From positions 2,870,001 through 2,934,000 of the forward strand of contig NZ_LT906480.1 in the NCBI RefSeq assembly GCF_900186865.1: a stretch of 64,000 nucleotides of DNA. The letters run 5' to 3'. The first letter of the stretch is position 1. The number at the start of each line of letters is the position of its first letter. The translations under genes were made by a program, and so were the position numbers. The notes beneath the pieces were generated by a model. It was not told the DNA's origin and ran no database searches. It saw only the letters and a program-made list of their open reading frames with translations. This DNA comes from Stenotrophomonas maltophilia (GTDB taxonomy: Bacteria; Pseudomonadota; Gammaproteobacteria; Xanthomonadales; Xanthomonadaceae). This document shows, one piece after another, positions 1 to 9,228 of the stretch.

Positions 1-515
1 GCCTGCAGATCGGCCTTGCCGTCACCGGCTTCGACCAGGATCTCGAACAGCACCCGGTGCGGCAGCTCACGCTCGGCGGCACGCGCCGCCAGCATCCCGG
101 CGATATGGCCGATGTGGTGCAGCCACTCGCGGGCCTCGCTGCCGGGGCGATGGGCCAGGAATTCCAGCAGCAACGGCAGGTAATCCGGCAGCTCGCGGGC
201 ATCCAGTTCAAAGCCGTTGCGGCGGTAGGTTTCGACCAGATCGACCATGGCCTGGCCGCGGTCGCGCGACTCGCCATGGATGTGCTCGAACAGCAGCAGG
301 CTCATCGAGCGGCCGCGGTCGAAACTGGCCAGCCACGCCGCCTGCGCATCCAGCGCATCGGTGGCCAGCAGCTGCTGCACGAAGCTGCGCAGCTGCTGGC
401 GGCGGGTGGCGTTCAGCGCCGGGTCGTCACAGGCGGCGAGCAGTTCCTCGCCGTGCTCCCACAGTTCTTCGTGGGGGTAGTCCAGCAACACCCCGACCAG
501 CTTGAGCACGCTCAT
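1..515 (-). CDS. narJ: Nitrate reductase assembly chaperone NarJ (partial)
   Basis: NarJ is the cytoplasmic chaperone that holds the NarGH apoenzyme while the molybdenum cofactor is inserted; it is not part of the final complex. Only the first 171 codons or so lie in the window; the C-terminus runs off the left edge. The start at 515 is an ATGA overlap with the narH stop, so the two are translationally coupled. The N-terminus reads MSVLKLVGVLLDYP, typical of the NarJ/TorD helical chaperones, and a later stretch reads LPDYLPLLLEFLA, matching the conserved NarJ DxLPxxLEFL motif. narI should follow outside the window. Confidence 0.92.
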   Translation of the reverse strand, partial: MSVLKLVGVLLDYPHEELWEHGEELLAACDDPALNATRRQQLRSFVQQLLATDALDAQAAWLASFDRGRSMSLLLFEHIHGESRDRGQAMVDLVETYRRNGFELDARELPDYLPLLLEFLAHRPGSEAREWLHHIGHIAGMLAARAAERELPHRVLFEILVEAGDGKADLQ

Positions 516-2062
516 CACACCACCTCCTTGCGGCGGTGGTTCGGGCCCTTGTCCACCACGAAGGTGGTGGTCTTGCGCTGGCCGAACAGGTCAGCCGGGC
601 TGTCACCATTGCAGCCGTTGCCGAAGGTGAAGCCGCAGCCGCCGCGCTCGCCGAAGGCGTCGTTGGCGTACTCGCGGTGGCCGGTCGGAATCACGAAGCG
701 GTCCTCGTAGTTGGCGATGGCCAGGTAGCGGTACATCTCTTCCACCTGGGCGATGCTCAGCCCGGTCTGTTCCAGCACCGCGGTGTCTTCCACGCCGTCC
801 ACGTTCTTGGCCCGGCGCCAGGCACGCATCGCCATCAGCCGTTCCAGCGCGCGTACCACCGGCGCCTCGTCACCGGCCGTCAGCAGGTTGGCCAGGTAGC
901 GCATCGGAATGCGCAGCGACGCCACGTCCGGCAGTTCGCCGCTCATGCCCACGCGGCCACGCTCGGCGGCGGACTGGATCGGCGACAGCGGCGGCACGTA
1001 CCAGACCATCGGCAGCGTGCGGTATTCCGGGTGCAGCGGCAGCGCCAGCTTCCAGTCGATCGCCAGCTTGTACACCGGCGACTGCTTGGCCGACTCCAGC
1101 CAGCTGTCCGGGATGCCCTCCTTGCGCGCGGCGGCGATCACCGCCGGATCGTTCGGATCCAGGAAGATGTCCAGGTGGGCCTGGTAAAGATCCTTCTCGG
1201 CGGCCACCGAAGCGGCCTCGGCAATGCGGTCGGCGTCGTACAGCATCACGCCCAGGTAGCGGATGCGGCCCACGCAGGTTTCCGAGCACACGGTCGGCTC
1301 ACCCATCTCGATGCGCGGGTAGCAGAAGATGCACTTCTCCGACTTGCCGCTCTTCCAGTTGTAGTAGATCTTCTTGTATGGGCAGGCCGACACGCACATG
1401 CGCCAGCCGCGGCACTTGTCCTGGTCGATCAGCACGATGCCGTCTTCCTCGCGCTTGTAGATCGCGCCGGAGGGGCACGCCGACACGCACGCCGGGTTCA
1501 GGCAGTGCTCGCACAGGCGCGGCAGGTACATCATGAAGGTCTTCTCGAAGGCGCCGTAGATCTCCTTCTGCACCTGGTCGAAGTTGTAGTCGCGCGAGCG
1601 CTTGCTGAACTCCGAACCGAGGATCTCCTCCCAGTTGGGGCCCCACTCGATCTTCTGCATGCGCTCGCCACTGATCAGCGAACGCGGCCGCGCGGTGGGC
1701 TGGTGCTGGCTGTCCTTGGCGGTGTGCAGGTTCTGGTAGTCGAAATCGAACGGCTCGTAGTAGTCGTCGATCTGCGGCAGGTCCGGGTTGGCGAAGATCT
1801 TGGCCAGCATGCGCCAGCGGCCACCCGCGCGTGGCACCAGCTTGCCGGCGCGGGTGCGCACCCAGCCGCCGTTCCACTTGTCCTGGTTCTCCCATTCCTT
1901 CGGGTAACCGATGCCCGGCTTGGTTTCCACGTTGTTGAACCAGGCGTACTCGACGCCCTCGCGCGATGTCCAGACGTTCTTGCAGGTGATCGAGCAGGTG
2001 TGGCAGCCGATGCACTTGTCCAGGTTCAGCACCATCGCGATCTGTGCACGGACCTTCATCAC
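515..2062 (-). CDS. narH: Respiratory nitrate reductase beta subunit NarH
   Basis: This is the iron-sulfur electron-transfer subunit of the membrane-bound nitrate reductase, passing electrons from NarI haem to NarG on the cytoplasmic face. It has 515 residues, normal for the family. Cysteine groups appear in the expected order: CIGCHTC near residue 16, CEHCLNPACVSAC near 184, CRGWRMCVSACP near 217 and a later CIFC/CSETC group. The tryptophan in CRGWRMC replaces a cysteine, as in the NarH [3Fe-4S] site. Its start overlaps the narG stop and its stop overlaps the narJ start, so narGHJ is one coupled operon. Confidence 0.97.
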   Translation of the reverse strand: MMKVRAQIAMVLNLDKCIGCHTCSITCKNVWTSREGVEYAWFNNVETKPGIGYPKEWENQDKWNGGWVRTRAGKLVPRAGGRWRMLAKIFANPDLPQIDDYYEPFDFDYQNLHTAKDSQHQPTARPRSLISGERMQKIEWGPNWEEILGSEFSKRSRDYNFDQVQKEIYGAFEKTFMMYLPRLCEHCLNPACVSACPSGAIYKREEDGIVLIDQDKCRGWRMCVSACPYKKIYYNWKSGKSEKCIFCYPRIEMGEPTVCSETCVGRIRYLGVMLYDADRIAEAASVAAEKDLYQAHLDIFLDPNDPAVIAAARKEGIPDSWLESAKQSPVYKLAIDWKLALPLHPEYRTLPMVWYVPPLSPIQSAAERGRVGMSGELPDVASLRIPMRYLANLLTAGDEAPVVRALERLMAMRAWRRAKNVDGVEDTAVLEQTGLSIAQVEEMYRYLAIANYEDRFVIPTGHREYANDAFGERGGCGFTFGNGCNGDSPADLFGQRKTTTFVVDKGPNHRRKEVV

Positions 2063-5000
2063 ACCACCTCCTTGCTGGCCGATGCCGAAGCACCAGCAGG
2101 CTGCTCATCGTCCAACCAATCGATCTTGTCCATCTTGCGTACGATCACGAACTCGTCGCGGTTGGTACCGCAGGTGCCGTAGTAGTTGAAGCCATAGGCC
2201 AGCTGCGCGTAGCCGCCGATCATGTGGGTCGGCTTGAGCACGATGCGGGTCACCGAGTTGTGGATGCCGCCGCGGGTGCCGGAAATCTCCGAGCCCGGCA
2301 CGTTGATGATGCGTTCCTGGGCGTGGTACATCATCGCCATGCCCGGCATCACGCGCTGGCTGACCACCGCACGCGCGGCGATCGCACCGTTGACGTTGAA
2401 CAGCTCGATCCAGTCGTTGTCGACGATGCCGGCGCTGCGCGCGTCGTCCTCGCTGATCCACACGATCGGGCCACCGCGCGACAGTGTCTGCATGATCAGG
2501 TTGTCGCTGTAGGTGCTGTGGATGCCCCACTTCTGGTGCGGGGTGATCCAGTTCAGCACGATCTCCTTGTTGCCGTTCGGGCGCTGGTTCAGCAGCGGCT
2601 CCACCGTGCGCGTGTTGACCGGCGGCCGGTAGCTCATGAAGGCCTCGCCGAAGTCGATCATCCACTCATGGTCCTGGTAGAACTGCTGGCGACCGGTCAC
2701 CGTGCGCCACGGAATCAGCTCGTGCACGTTGGTATAGCCGGCGTTGTAGCTGACGTTGTCGTCTTCCAGGCCCGACCAGATCGGCGAGGAAATGATCTTG
2801 CGCGGCTGTGCCTGGATGTCACGGAAGCGGATCGCCTCGTGCTCCTTTCCCACGGCCAGGTGGGTGTGCTCGCGGCCGGTGAAGGTGCCCAGCGATTCCC
2901 AGGCCTTCACCGCCACGTGGCCGTTGGTTTCCGGCGCCAGGTGCAGGATCACTTCGGCCGCGTCGATCGCGGTCGAGATGGCCGGGCGGCCCTGGCTTAC
3001 GCCTTCTTCGTGCACGGTGTGGTTCAACTTGCCGAGGAACTCGACCTCGTGCTTGGTATCCCAGCTCATGCCCTTGCCGCCGTTGCCCTGCTTGTCCAGC
3101 AGCGGGCCGAGCGAGGTGAACTTGCGGTACAGGTTCGGGTAGTCACGCTCAACCACCGTCATCGACGGCATGGTCTGGCCCGGAATGGCCTCGCACTCGC
3201 CCTTCTTCCAGTCGGCTACGCCGAACGGCATGCCCAGCTCGTTGGGGGTGTCGTGCAGGGTCGGCACCAGCACCAGGTCCTTCTCCACACCCAGCACGCC
3301 CGGCGCCATCTCGCTCACGGTGCGGGCCACCTCCTTGAAGATGTCCCAGTCACTGCGCGATTCCCAGGCCGGGTCCACCGCCTTCGACAGCGGGTGGATG
3401 AACGGGTGCATGTCCGAGGTGTTGAGGTCGTCCTTCTCGTACCAGGTTGCCGTCGGCAGCACGATGTCCGAGTACAGCGCGGTGGTGCACATGCGGAAGT
3501 CGAGCGTGACCAGCAGGTCCAGCTTGCCTTCCGGCGCCTCGTCGCGCCACTTCACCTCCTGCGGCTTCACTGCGCCCATTTCGCCCAGGTCCTTGCCCTG
3601 CAGCCCGTGGCGCGTACCCAGCAGGTGCCGCAGCATGTACTCGTGGCCCTTGCCCGAGGAACCCAGCAGGTTCGAGCGCCAGATGAACATCATGCGCGGG
3701 TGGTTCTGGCTGGCGTCCGGGTCGGCGAAGGCGAAGTCCAGCGAGCCGTCCTTGAACTTGCCCAGCGCATAGTCCGCCGGGGCCACGCCGGCCGCTTCGG
3801 CCTCGCGTACCAGCTGCAGCGGGTTGCGGTCCAGCTGCGGGGTGCTCGGCAGCCAGCCCATGCGCACCGCGCGCAGGTTCAGGTCGGCCAGGCTGCCGCC
3901 GTACTTGCTCGCATCGGCCAGCGGCGACAGCAGCTCGTCCACCTGCAGCTTCTCGTAGCGCCACTGCCCGGTGTTGAAGTAGAAGAACGAAGTGCCGTTC
4001 ATGTGGCGCGGCGGCTTGCTCCAGTCCAGGCCGAATGCGAGCGGCTGCCAGCCGGTCTGCGGGCGCAGCTTTTCCTGGCCCACGTAATGCGCCCAGCCGC
4101 CACCGGTCTGGCCCACGCAGCCGCACATGATCAGCATGTTGATCAGGCCGCGGTAGTTCATGTCGTTGTGGAACCAGTGGTTCATGCCCGCGCCGACGAT
4201 GATCATTGATCGGCCGTGGGTCTTGTCGGCGGTACGCGCGAACTCTCGCGCGATCTCGATCACCTCGGCGCGCGACACGCCGGTGATGCGCTCCTGCCAC
4301 GCCGGCGTGCCCGGCACCATGTCATCGAAGCTCGATGCCACGTTGCCGCCGCCAAAGCCACGGTCAACGCCATACTGGGCCAGCAGCAGGTCGTAGACCG
4401 TGGCCACCAGCGTCTCGCCGCCATCGGCCGTGGCCAGCCGGCGCACCGGAATGTTGCGGTCCAGTACTTCTTCGGCCGGTGCAGCGGTCCAGCCGTCGCT
4501 TTCAATGCCACCGAAGTACGGGAAGCTCACCGCCTCGATGCCGTCGTTGGCGTCGGACAAGCTCAGGCGCAGGCGTGTGTCGGCGCCGTTGCTGGCCTTC
4601 TCTTCGATGTTCCAACGACCCTTCTCGCCCCAGCGGAAACCGATCGAGCCGTTGGGCACCACGATCTGGCCGCTGTTCTCGTCGTAGGCCAGGGTCTTCC
4701 AGTCCGGGTTATTGGCTTCACCCAGCCCGCCCAGCTCACTGGCACGCAGGAAGCGGCCCGCCACCAGGCGGCCATCGTCGCGACGCTCCAGACGCACCAG
4801 CATCGGCATGTCCGAGTACTGGCGGCAGTAGTCCTGGAAATACTGCGAGGGCCAATCAACATGGAACTCGCGCAGGATCACATGGCCGAAGGCAAAGGCC
4901 AGCGCCGCGTCGGTGCCCTGCTTGGGGTGCAGCCAGTGGTCGGTCAGCTTGGCCAGCTCGGAATAGTCCGGGCAGATCGCCACCGTCTTGGTGCCGTTGT

Positions 5001-5814
5001 AGCGCGCCTCGGTGAAGAAATGTGCATCAGGCGTACGCGTCTGCGGCACGTTCGAGCCCCAGGCGATGATGTAGCGACTGTTGTACCAGTCGGCCGATTC
5101 GGGCACGTCGGTCTGCTCGCCCCAGATCTGCGGCGAGGCCGGCGGCAGGTCGCAGTACCAGTCGTAGAAGGACAGGCAGGCGCCACCCAGCAGCGACAAA
5201 TATCGCGCACCGGCGGCGTAGGACACCATCGACATCGCCGGAATCGGCGAGAACCCGACCACGCGGTCCGGGCCGTACTGCTTCACCGTATACAGGTTGG
5301 AGGCGGCGATGATCTCGTTGGCCTCTTCCCACTGCAGGCGCACGAAGCCACCCATGCCGCGGCGGGTCTTGTACGAACGCGCCTTCTCCTTGTCCTCCAC
5401 GATGCTGGCCCAGGCATCGACCGGGGCCTTGCTCTTGCGTGCTTCGCGCCACAGGCGCAGCAGCGTGCCGCGGATCAGCGGGTACTTCAGCCGGTTGGCG
5501 CTGTACAGGTACCAGGAATAGCTGGCGCCACGCGGGCAGCCACGCGGTTCATGGTTGGGCAGGTCCGGGCGCGTGCGCGGGTAGTCGGTCTGCTGGGTTT
5601 CCCAGGTGACCAGGCCGTTCTTGACGTAGATCTTCCAGCTGCAGGAGCCGGTGCAGTTCACGCCATGGGTGGATCGTACGATCTTGTCGTACTGCCAGCG
5701 GGCGCGGTAACTGTTTTCCCAGTCGCGGCCCTCGCTCTTGGCAAAACCATGGCCATCGGCAAAGGTCTGGGGGTCACGCTTGAAGAACTGCAAGCGATCG
5801 AGGAAATAACTCAT
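2059..5814 (-). CDS. narG: Respiratory nitrate reductase alpha subunit NarG
   Basis: The catalytic subunit reduces nitrate to nitrite at a molybdenum bis-MGD centre and carries the FS0 [4Fe-4S] cluster. It has 1251 residues, full length for the family. The N-terminus shows HGVNCTGSCSW followed by RGCPRGASYSW, which supply the His/Cys ligands of FS0. Further on, YNSRYIIAWGSNV holds the region of the Mo-ligating aspartate. The start has an AGGGAGA ribosome site. narK lies 72 bp upstream on the same strand, and the cofactor genes follow further upstream, so the block is a self-contained nitrate-respiration unit. Confidence 0.98.
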   Translation of the reverse strand: MSYFLDRLQFFKRDPQTFADGHGFAKSEGRDWENSYRARWQYDKIVRSTHGVNCTGSCSWKIYVKNGLVTWETQQTDYPRTRPDLPNHEPRGCPRGASYSWYLYSANRLKYPLIRGTLLRLWREARKSKAPVDAWASIVEDKEKARSYKTRRGMGGFVRLQWEEANEIIAASNLYTVKQYGPDRVVGFSPIPAMSMVSYAAGARYLSLLGGACLSFYDWYCDLPPASPQIWGEQTDVPESADWYNSRYIIAWGSNVPQTRTPDAHFFTEARYNGTKTVAICPDYSELAKLTDHWLHPKQGTDAALAFAFGHVILREFHVDWPSQYFQDYCRQYSDMPMLVRLERRDDGRLVAGRFLRASELGGLGEANNPDWKTLAYDENSGQIVVPNGSIGFRWGEKGRWNIEEKASNGADTRLRLSLSDANDGIEAVSFPYFGGIESDGWTAAPAEEVLDRNIPVRRLATADGGETLVATVYDLLLAQYGVDRGFGGGNVASSFDDMVPGTPAWQERITGVSRAEVIEIAREFARTADKTHGRSMIIVGAGMNHWFHNDMNYRGLINMLIMCGCVGQTGGGWAHYVGQEKLRPQTGWQPLAFGLDWSKPPRHMNGTSFFYFNTGQWRYEKLQVDELLSPLADASKYGGSLADLNLRAVRMGWLPSTPQLDRNPLQLVREAEAAGVAPADYALGKFKDGSLDFAFADPDASQNHPRMMFIWRSNLLGSSGKGHEYMLRHLLGTRHGLQGKDLGEMGAVKPQEVKWRDEAPEGKLDLLVTLDFRMCTTALYSDIVLPTATWYEKDDLNTSDMHPFIHPLSKAVDPAWESRSDWDIFKEVARTVSEMAPGVLGVEKDLVLVPTLHDTPNELGMPFGVADWKKGECEAIPGQTMPSMTVVERDYPNLYRKFTSLGPLLDKQGNGGKGMSWDTKHEVEFLGKLNHTVHEEGVSQGRPAISTAIDAAEVILHLAPETNGHVAVKAWESLGTFTGREHTHLAVGKEHEAIRFRDIQAQPRKIISSPIWSGLEDDNVSYNAGYTNVHELIPWRTVTGRQQFYQDHEWMIDFGEAFMSYRPPVNTRTVEPLLNQRPNGNKEIVLNWITPHQKWGIHSTYSDNLIMQTLSRGGPIVWISEDDARSAGIVDNDWIELFNVNGAIAARAVVSQRVMPGMAMMYHAQERIINVPGSEISGTRGGIHNSVTRIVLKPTHMIGGYAQLAYGFNYYGTCGTNRDEFVIVRKMDKIDWLDDEQPAGASASASKEVV

Positions 5815-5886
5815 CGGGGATCTCCCTTTGCGGACATCGGCATCGTGGCTGTGTGTGTCATCTGGCTGCGGTGCGTTTTCATGTCG

Positions 5887-7305
5887 TCAGCAGGGTGTCT
5901 CGGCACCGCGCCGGTAGTACCACCACCAGGTCACGGCCAGGCAGGTGACATAGAAAACAACGAACCCGTACAGCGCCATGTCGGGGCTGCCGGTCAACGT
6001 AATGGACGAGCCGTAGCTCTTGGGAATGAAGAAACCGCCGTAGGCACCGATCGCACCGGAGAAACCGACCACCGCGGCCGACTCGATGCTGGCCTGGTGT
6101 GCGGCCGTGGCCTTGCCCTCGGCGTTGTCGTTGGCCGACCAGCGCTCATGCAGGGTGCGGAAGATCACCGGGATCATGCGGAAGGTGGTGCCGTTGCCGA
6201 TGCCACTGAGCACGAACAGCGCCATGAAGCTGAGCAGGAAGCCGTAGAAGTTGCCGCCCTGGCCATCGCTGGGCAGGAAGTGCAGCACGCCGAACACGGC
6301 TGCGATCATCAGTGCGAACACCCAGAAGGTCAGGCGTGCGCCACCCCAGCGGTCGGCCATGCTGCCACCCACCGAGCGCATCAGTGCACCCAGCAGCGGG
6401 CCGATGAAGGCATAGGCCAGCGGGTTCACGTCCGGGAACTGGCTCTTCACCAGCATCGGGAAGCCGGCCGAGAAACCGATGTAGGAACCGAAGGTGCCGA
6501 TGTACAACCAGCACATCAGCCAGTTGTGCTTGCGGCGGAAGATCACCGCCTGCTCGGAGAACGACGAGCGGGCGCTGGTCAGGTCGTTCATGCCGAACCA
6601 GGCCGCGATGGCGCACAGCGCGATGGCCGGCACCCAGATGAAACCGGCGTTCTGCAGGAACAGCGGTGCCCCACCCTCCACCGCGGGCTGCGGTGCACCA
6701 CCCAGCGCACCGAATACGCCCACGGTGATGACCAGCGGAATCACCGCCTGCGCCACCGACACGCCCACGTTGCCCAGGCCGGCGTTCAGGCCCAGCGCCA
6801 GGCCCTGCTTCTGCTTGGGGTAGAAGAAGGAGATGTTCGACATCGACGACGAGAAGTTCGCGCCACCGAAACCACACAGGATCGCGATAGCCACGAACAC
6901 CCAGTACGGCGTGGCCGGGTCCTGCACCGCATAGCCGAGCCAAAGCGTCGGCGCTAGCAGCGATGCGGTGGACAGCGCGGTCCAGCGGCGGCCGCCGAAG
7001 ATCGGGATCACGAACGAATAGAAGATGCGCAGGGTCGCGCCGGACAGGCTGGGCAGCGCCACCAGCCAGAACAGCTGGTCGGTGCTGAAGTTGAAGCCGA
7101 TCTTCGGCAGGCTGATCGACACCGCCGAGAACAGCACCCAGACCGAGAAGGCCAGCAGCAGCGAGGGGATCGAGATGACCAGATTGCGGGTGGCGACCCG
7201 CTTGCCGGTGCGCTCCCAATAGCCCGGGTCCTCCGGCGTCCAGTCGCTGATGACGCGACCGGGACTGGCAGTGCTGCGGACAACAGGATCGCTACCGACG
7301 GTCAT
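5887..7305 (-). CDS. narK: Nitrate/nitrite transporter NarK
   Basis: A major-facilitator nitrate/nitrite transporter of 472 residues in the NarK/NNP family that feeds nitrate to NarG and exports nitrite. Many hydrophobic helices are visible, along with NNP-type glycine-rich segments (GFGGANFSSSMSNISFFYP and GIGNGTTFRMIPVIF) that line the nitrate path. The ATG at 7305 is preferred because a GGAG lies about 6 bases upstream; an in-frame TTG at 7317 is less likely. It is the first gene of the nar block and has an Anr/FNR box about 100 bp upstream. A single narK is present, not the narK1K2 pair of some pseudomonads. Confidence 0.93.
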   Translation of the reverse strand: MTVGSDPVVRSTASPGRVISDWTPEDPGYWERTGKRVATRNLVISIPSLLLAFSVWVLFSAVSISLPKIGFNFSTDQLFWLVALPSLSGATLRIFYSFVIPIFGGRRWTALSTASLLAPTLWLGYAVQDPATPYWVFVAIAILCGFGGANFSSSMSNISFFYPKQKQGLALGLNAGLGNVGVSVAQAVIPLVITVGVFGALGGAPQPAVEGGAPLFLQNAGFIWVPAIALCAIAAWFGMNDLTSARSSFSEQAVIFRRKHNWLMCWLYIGTFGSYIGFSAGFPMLVKSQFPDVNPLAYAFIGPLLGALMRSVGGSMADRWGGARLTFWVFALMIAAVFGVLHFLPSDGQGGNFYGFLLSFMALFVLSGIGNGTTFRMIPVIFRTLHERWSANDNAEGKATAAHQASIESAAVVGFSGAIGAYGGFFIPKSYGSSITLTGSPDMALYGFVVFYVTCLAVTWWWYYRRGAETPC

Positions 7306-7401
7306 ACATGGCTCCAAGGCTGTGGAAGGACGTGGGTACTGCGTTTCAAGTTGTGACCCGTCGTCATGCAGCCATTAGGCCGTGCAGCAACAACGACGGG
7401 G

Positions 7402-7415
7402 TTGATCTGGATCAA
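7402..7415. promoter_or_regulatory. Anr/FNR box upstream of narK
   Basis: TTGATCTGGATCAA is a perfect TTGAT-N4-ATCAA dyad, the textbook FNR/Anr operator. It lies 97-110 bp upstream of the narK start, in the 145 bp gap between narK and the upstream gene. Oxygen-responsive activation of narK-narGHJ is the natural reading; the transcription start is not known. Confidence 0.85.
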
Positions 7416-7450
7416 TCAGCGGCCGGTTTCCACCCTGCCCCTGACAAATG

Positions 7451-7816
7451 TCAAACCGATGAAGCGGTGCTGCGGCGGGTCACCCCGCGCTGGCGTACGC
7501 TGTCGCGCACGTCCACATCGAACTGCAGCTGAAGCTGGCTTCCATCTTCCAGGGCAATGTCGAATGGCAGGCCATCCCGGCACGGCAGCCGTGCCGCCAA
7601 TGCCTCGACGGCCGGACGCGGCAGTACCAGGCGGCAGAAGGTGCCTCCGTCGAGCAGCACCGGTTGATCACCGCCATGCAGCGACACCGCCATGCCCCAG
7701 CCCTCGATACCGCCGAAGCGGGTGATGTTCTCGACCGATTCACCTGCCAGCAGGCGCGCCAGTTCGGCCTCGTCCAGGCGAAGCCGTACCGATTGGTCCT
7801 GCAACTGCACTTTCAT
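7451..7816 (-). CDS. Hypothetical protein after mobA
   Basis: A 121-residue soluble protein of unknown function. The ATG at 7816 overlaps the mobA stop as ATGA, which argues for this start over an upstream in-frame codon at 7834. It reads MKVQLQDQSVRLRLDEAELARLLAG and seems to form an alternating strand/helix domain without cysteines, membrane segments or a recognisable motif. As last gene of the cofactor operon it may work with molybdenum cofactor or nitrate reductase maturation, but this rests on position alone. Confidence 0.75.
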   Translation of the reverse strand: MKVQLQDQSVRLRLDEAELARLLAGESVENITRFGGIEGWGMAVSLHGGDQPVLLDGGTFCRLVLPRPAVEALAARLPCRDGLPFDIALEDGSQLQLQFDVDVRDSVRQRGVTRRSTASSV

Positions 7817-8355
7817 GACGCAACATCCTCCCATTGTTCGGGGGTATTGCAGTTGACCAGCCCGGCCTCGTCAACCGGCGCCAGGGCCACGGAATTCACG
7901 TCAAGACGACGCTGCAGAGCCTGCAGCGAGCGCGGGCCGTCCGGGTCACCCAGCATCGATTCAAGTACATTGCGACAAGCATCGTCTATATCCACCAGCA
8001 TGGGCAGGGGGTGGCCCGCAAAGATCGTGCATGGACCGCGATGGCCGTCACGCAATTGCTCCAGCAATCGCGGCGGCAGCAGCGGCGTATCCACCGGCAC
8101 CACCCAGGCAGGGCCATCGGGCATGCGCATCGCCACGCTGTAGAGCCCGCCCAGCGGCCCACAACGTGCCACGCGGTCCGGTACGCCGCCGAACGCCGGG
8201 TAGTTTCCGCTGACCCAGACCTCGCCTGCGCCGGCCTGCATCAACAGGCCCCGCATGTGTTCCAGCAGGGTCCGCCCCTGCCACGGCAGCAGCGCCTTGT
8301 CGCGGCCCATCCGGGTGGACAGGCCACCGGCCAGCACGATGCCGTTGATGCTCAT
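7813..8355 (-). CDS. mobA: Molybdenum cofactor guanylyltransferase MobA
   Basis: Transfers GMP from GTP to molybdopterin to make MGD, the cofactor form used by NarG. It has 180 residues, close to the usual 190. The N-terminal nucleotide-binding signature LAGGLSTRMGRDKALLPW is complete, and VDTPLLPP supplies the metal-binding aspartate region. It lies downstream of moaE in the same direction, separated by 108 bp that hold a repeat hairpin pair, and overlaps the next gene by ATGA. Confidence 0.95.
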   Translation of the reverse strand: MSINGIVLAGGLSTRMGRDKALLPWQGRTLLEHMRGLLMQAGAGEVWVSGNYPAFGGVPDRVARCGPLGGLYSVAMRMPDGPAWVVPVDTPLLPPRLLEQLRDGHRGPCTIFAGHPLPMLVDIDDACRNVLESMLGDPDGPRSLQALQRRLDVNSVALAPVDEAGLVNCNTPEQWEDVAS

Positions 8356-8362
8356 CGCATTA

Positions 8363-8434
8363 GAGCCACGCCATGCGTGGCTGCGCCGGCCGGATGCACG
8401 GGAAAGGCCTCATCCACGCATGGCGTGGATCTAC
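8363..8434. repeat. SMAG-like palindromic repeat pair
   Basis: Two hairpins face each other: GCCACGC-cat-GCGTGGC at 8365-8381 and ATCCACGC-atg-GCGTGGAT at 8412-8430. The second is followed by CTAC, the reverse complement of the GTAG head of SMAG elements. The pair fills the mobA-moaE gap inside an otherwise tight operon, so it could shape mRNA stability or stop part of the transcription there. Confidence 0.7.
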
Positions 8435-8463
8435 TGAGTCCCGCGCCCCTCCGAAGGGCGCGG

Positions 8464-8964
8464 TCAATGCCCGTGGTCATGCGTATGGTCATGGGAGTGC
8501 GAAGCTTCGCTGTCCGCATGGCACAGGCTGCACCCCTCGCTCCACTCGCTGTCGCCGTCCTCGTAATGTTCCTGCTTCCAGATCGGGCACTGGTGCTTGA
8601 CCACCTCGATCAACTGCCGGCAGGCGCGGAACGCTTCGTCGCGGTGCGGGCTGCCCGCGGCCACCACCACCGCCACATCGCCGATGCCCAACCGGCCCTT
8701 GGTGTGGGCCACATACAGCTTCAGCTTCGGACCGAACGCCGCCTCGACCTCGGCGGCCAGGCGCTTGAACTCGTTCAGCACCAGCGGCTCGAACAGGTCG
8801 TAGGTGATCCCGGTCACCCGCCGGCCGATGTTGACGTCGCGCACCTTGCCGATGAACACGTCGATGCCGCCGAAGCCCGGATCAGAGACCGCAGCAATGC
8901 CCTCGGCTGGATCGATCGCCGCCTGCGCGCGGTCCACCACCTTCGCGATGATCTTCTCGCTCAT
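8464..8964 (-). CDS. moaE: Molybdopterin synthase catalytic subunit MoaE
   Basis: Large subunit of molybdopterin synthase, which with MoaD converts precursor Z (cPMP) to molybdopterin. Typical elements are GKVRDVNIGR near residue 40, SPHRDEAFRAC in the middle (conserved His-Arg), and IWKQEHYEDG with the catalytic lysine. The family usually stops soon after this; here a tail of about 25 residues adds CSLC and a histidine-rich HSHDHTHDHGH end, which could bind metal. It starts 3 bp after the moaD stop. Confidence 0.95.
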   Translation of the reverse strand: MSEKIIAKVVDRAQAAIDPAEGIAAVSDPGFGGIDVFIGKVRDVNIGRRVTGITYDLFEPLVLNEFKRLAAEVEAAFGPKLKLYVAHTKGRLGIGDVAVVVAAGSPHRDEAFRACRQLIEVVKHQCPIWKQEHYEDGDSEWSEGCSLCHADSEASHSHDHTHDHGH

Positions 8965-8967
8965 CGC

Positions 8968-9228
8968 TCAGCCCCCGCTCACTGGTGGCAGGATCGCCAC
9001 GCGGCCATCGTCGGGCAGCGCCTCGTGGTCGCGCAGCACGCGTTGCTGGTCGGCGAACGCCGAGTAGTCCAGCAGGCCGGCACGGAAACCCGGCCAACGC
9101 AGCGGCAGCAGCTCGCGCAGCGCCTGGCGCAGATCGGCCACGGTGCCACCGGCCACATCCACGGCGATCTCGCGGCTGGCATCCAGATCGGAAAACGCAC
9201 CGAACAACTGCAGATTCACCTGTTTCAT
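8968..9228 (-). CDS. moaD: Molybdopterin synthase sulfur carrier MoaD
   Basis: Small ubiquitin-like subunit of molybdopterin synthase. It has 86 residues and ends PPVSGG; the terminal Gly-Gly is the site of adenylation and thiocarboxylation. Two adjacent ATG codons (9231 and 9228) overlap the moeA stop as ATGATG; 9228 is chosen because its spacing to the GGAG is better. It is directly followed by moaE, its partner. Confidence 0.94.
   Translation of the reverse strand: MKQVNLQLFGAFSDLDASREIAVDVAGGTVADLRQALRELLPLRWPGFRAGLLDYSAFADQQRVLRDHEALPDDGRVAILPPVSGG

Noticed and set aside
2044..4209. Long plus-strand frame over narG
   Set aside because: It is the antisense of narG, rich in His, Arg, Val and Ala with no domain motif; high GC produces such frames opposite real genes. 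The same applies to the frame at 17103-20684 opposite the RHS gene.
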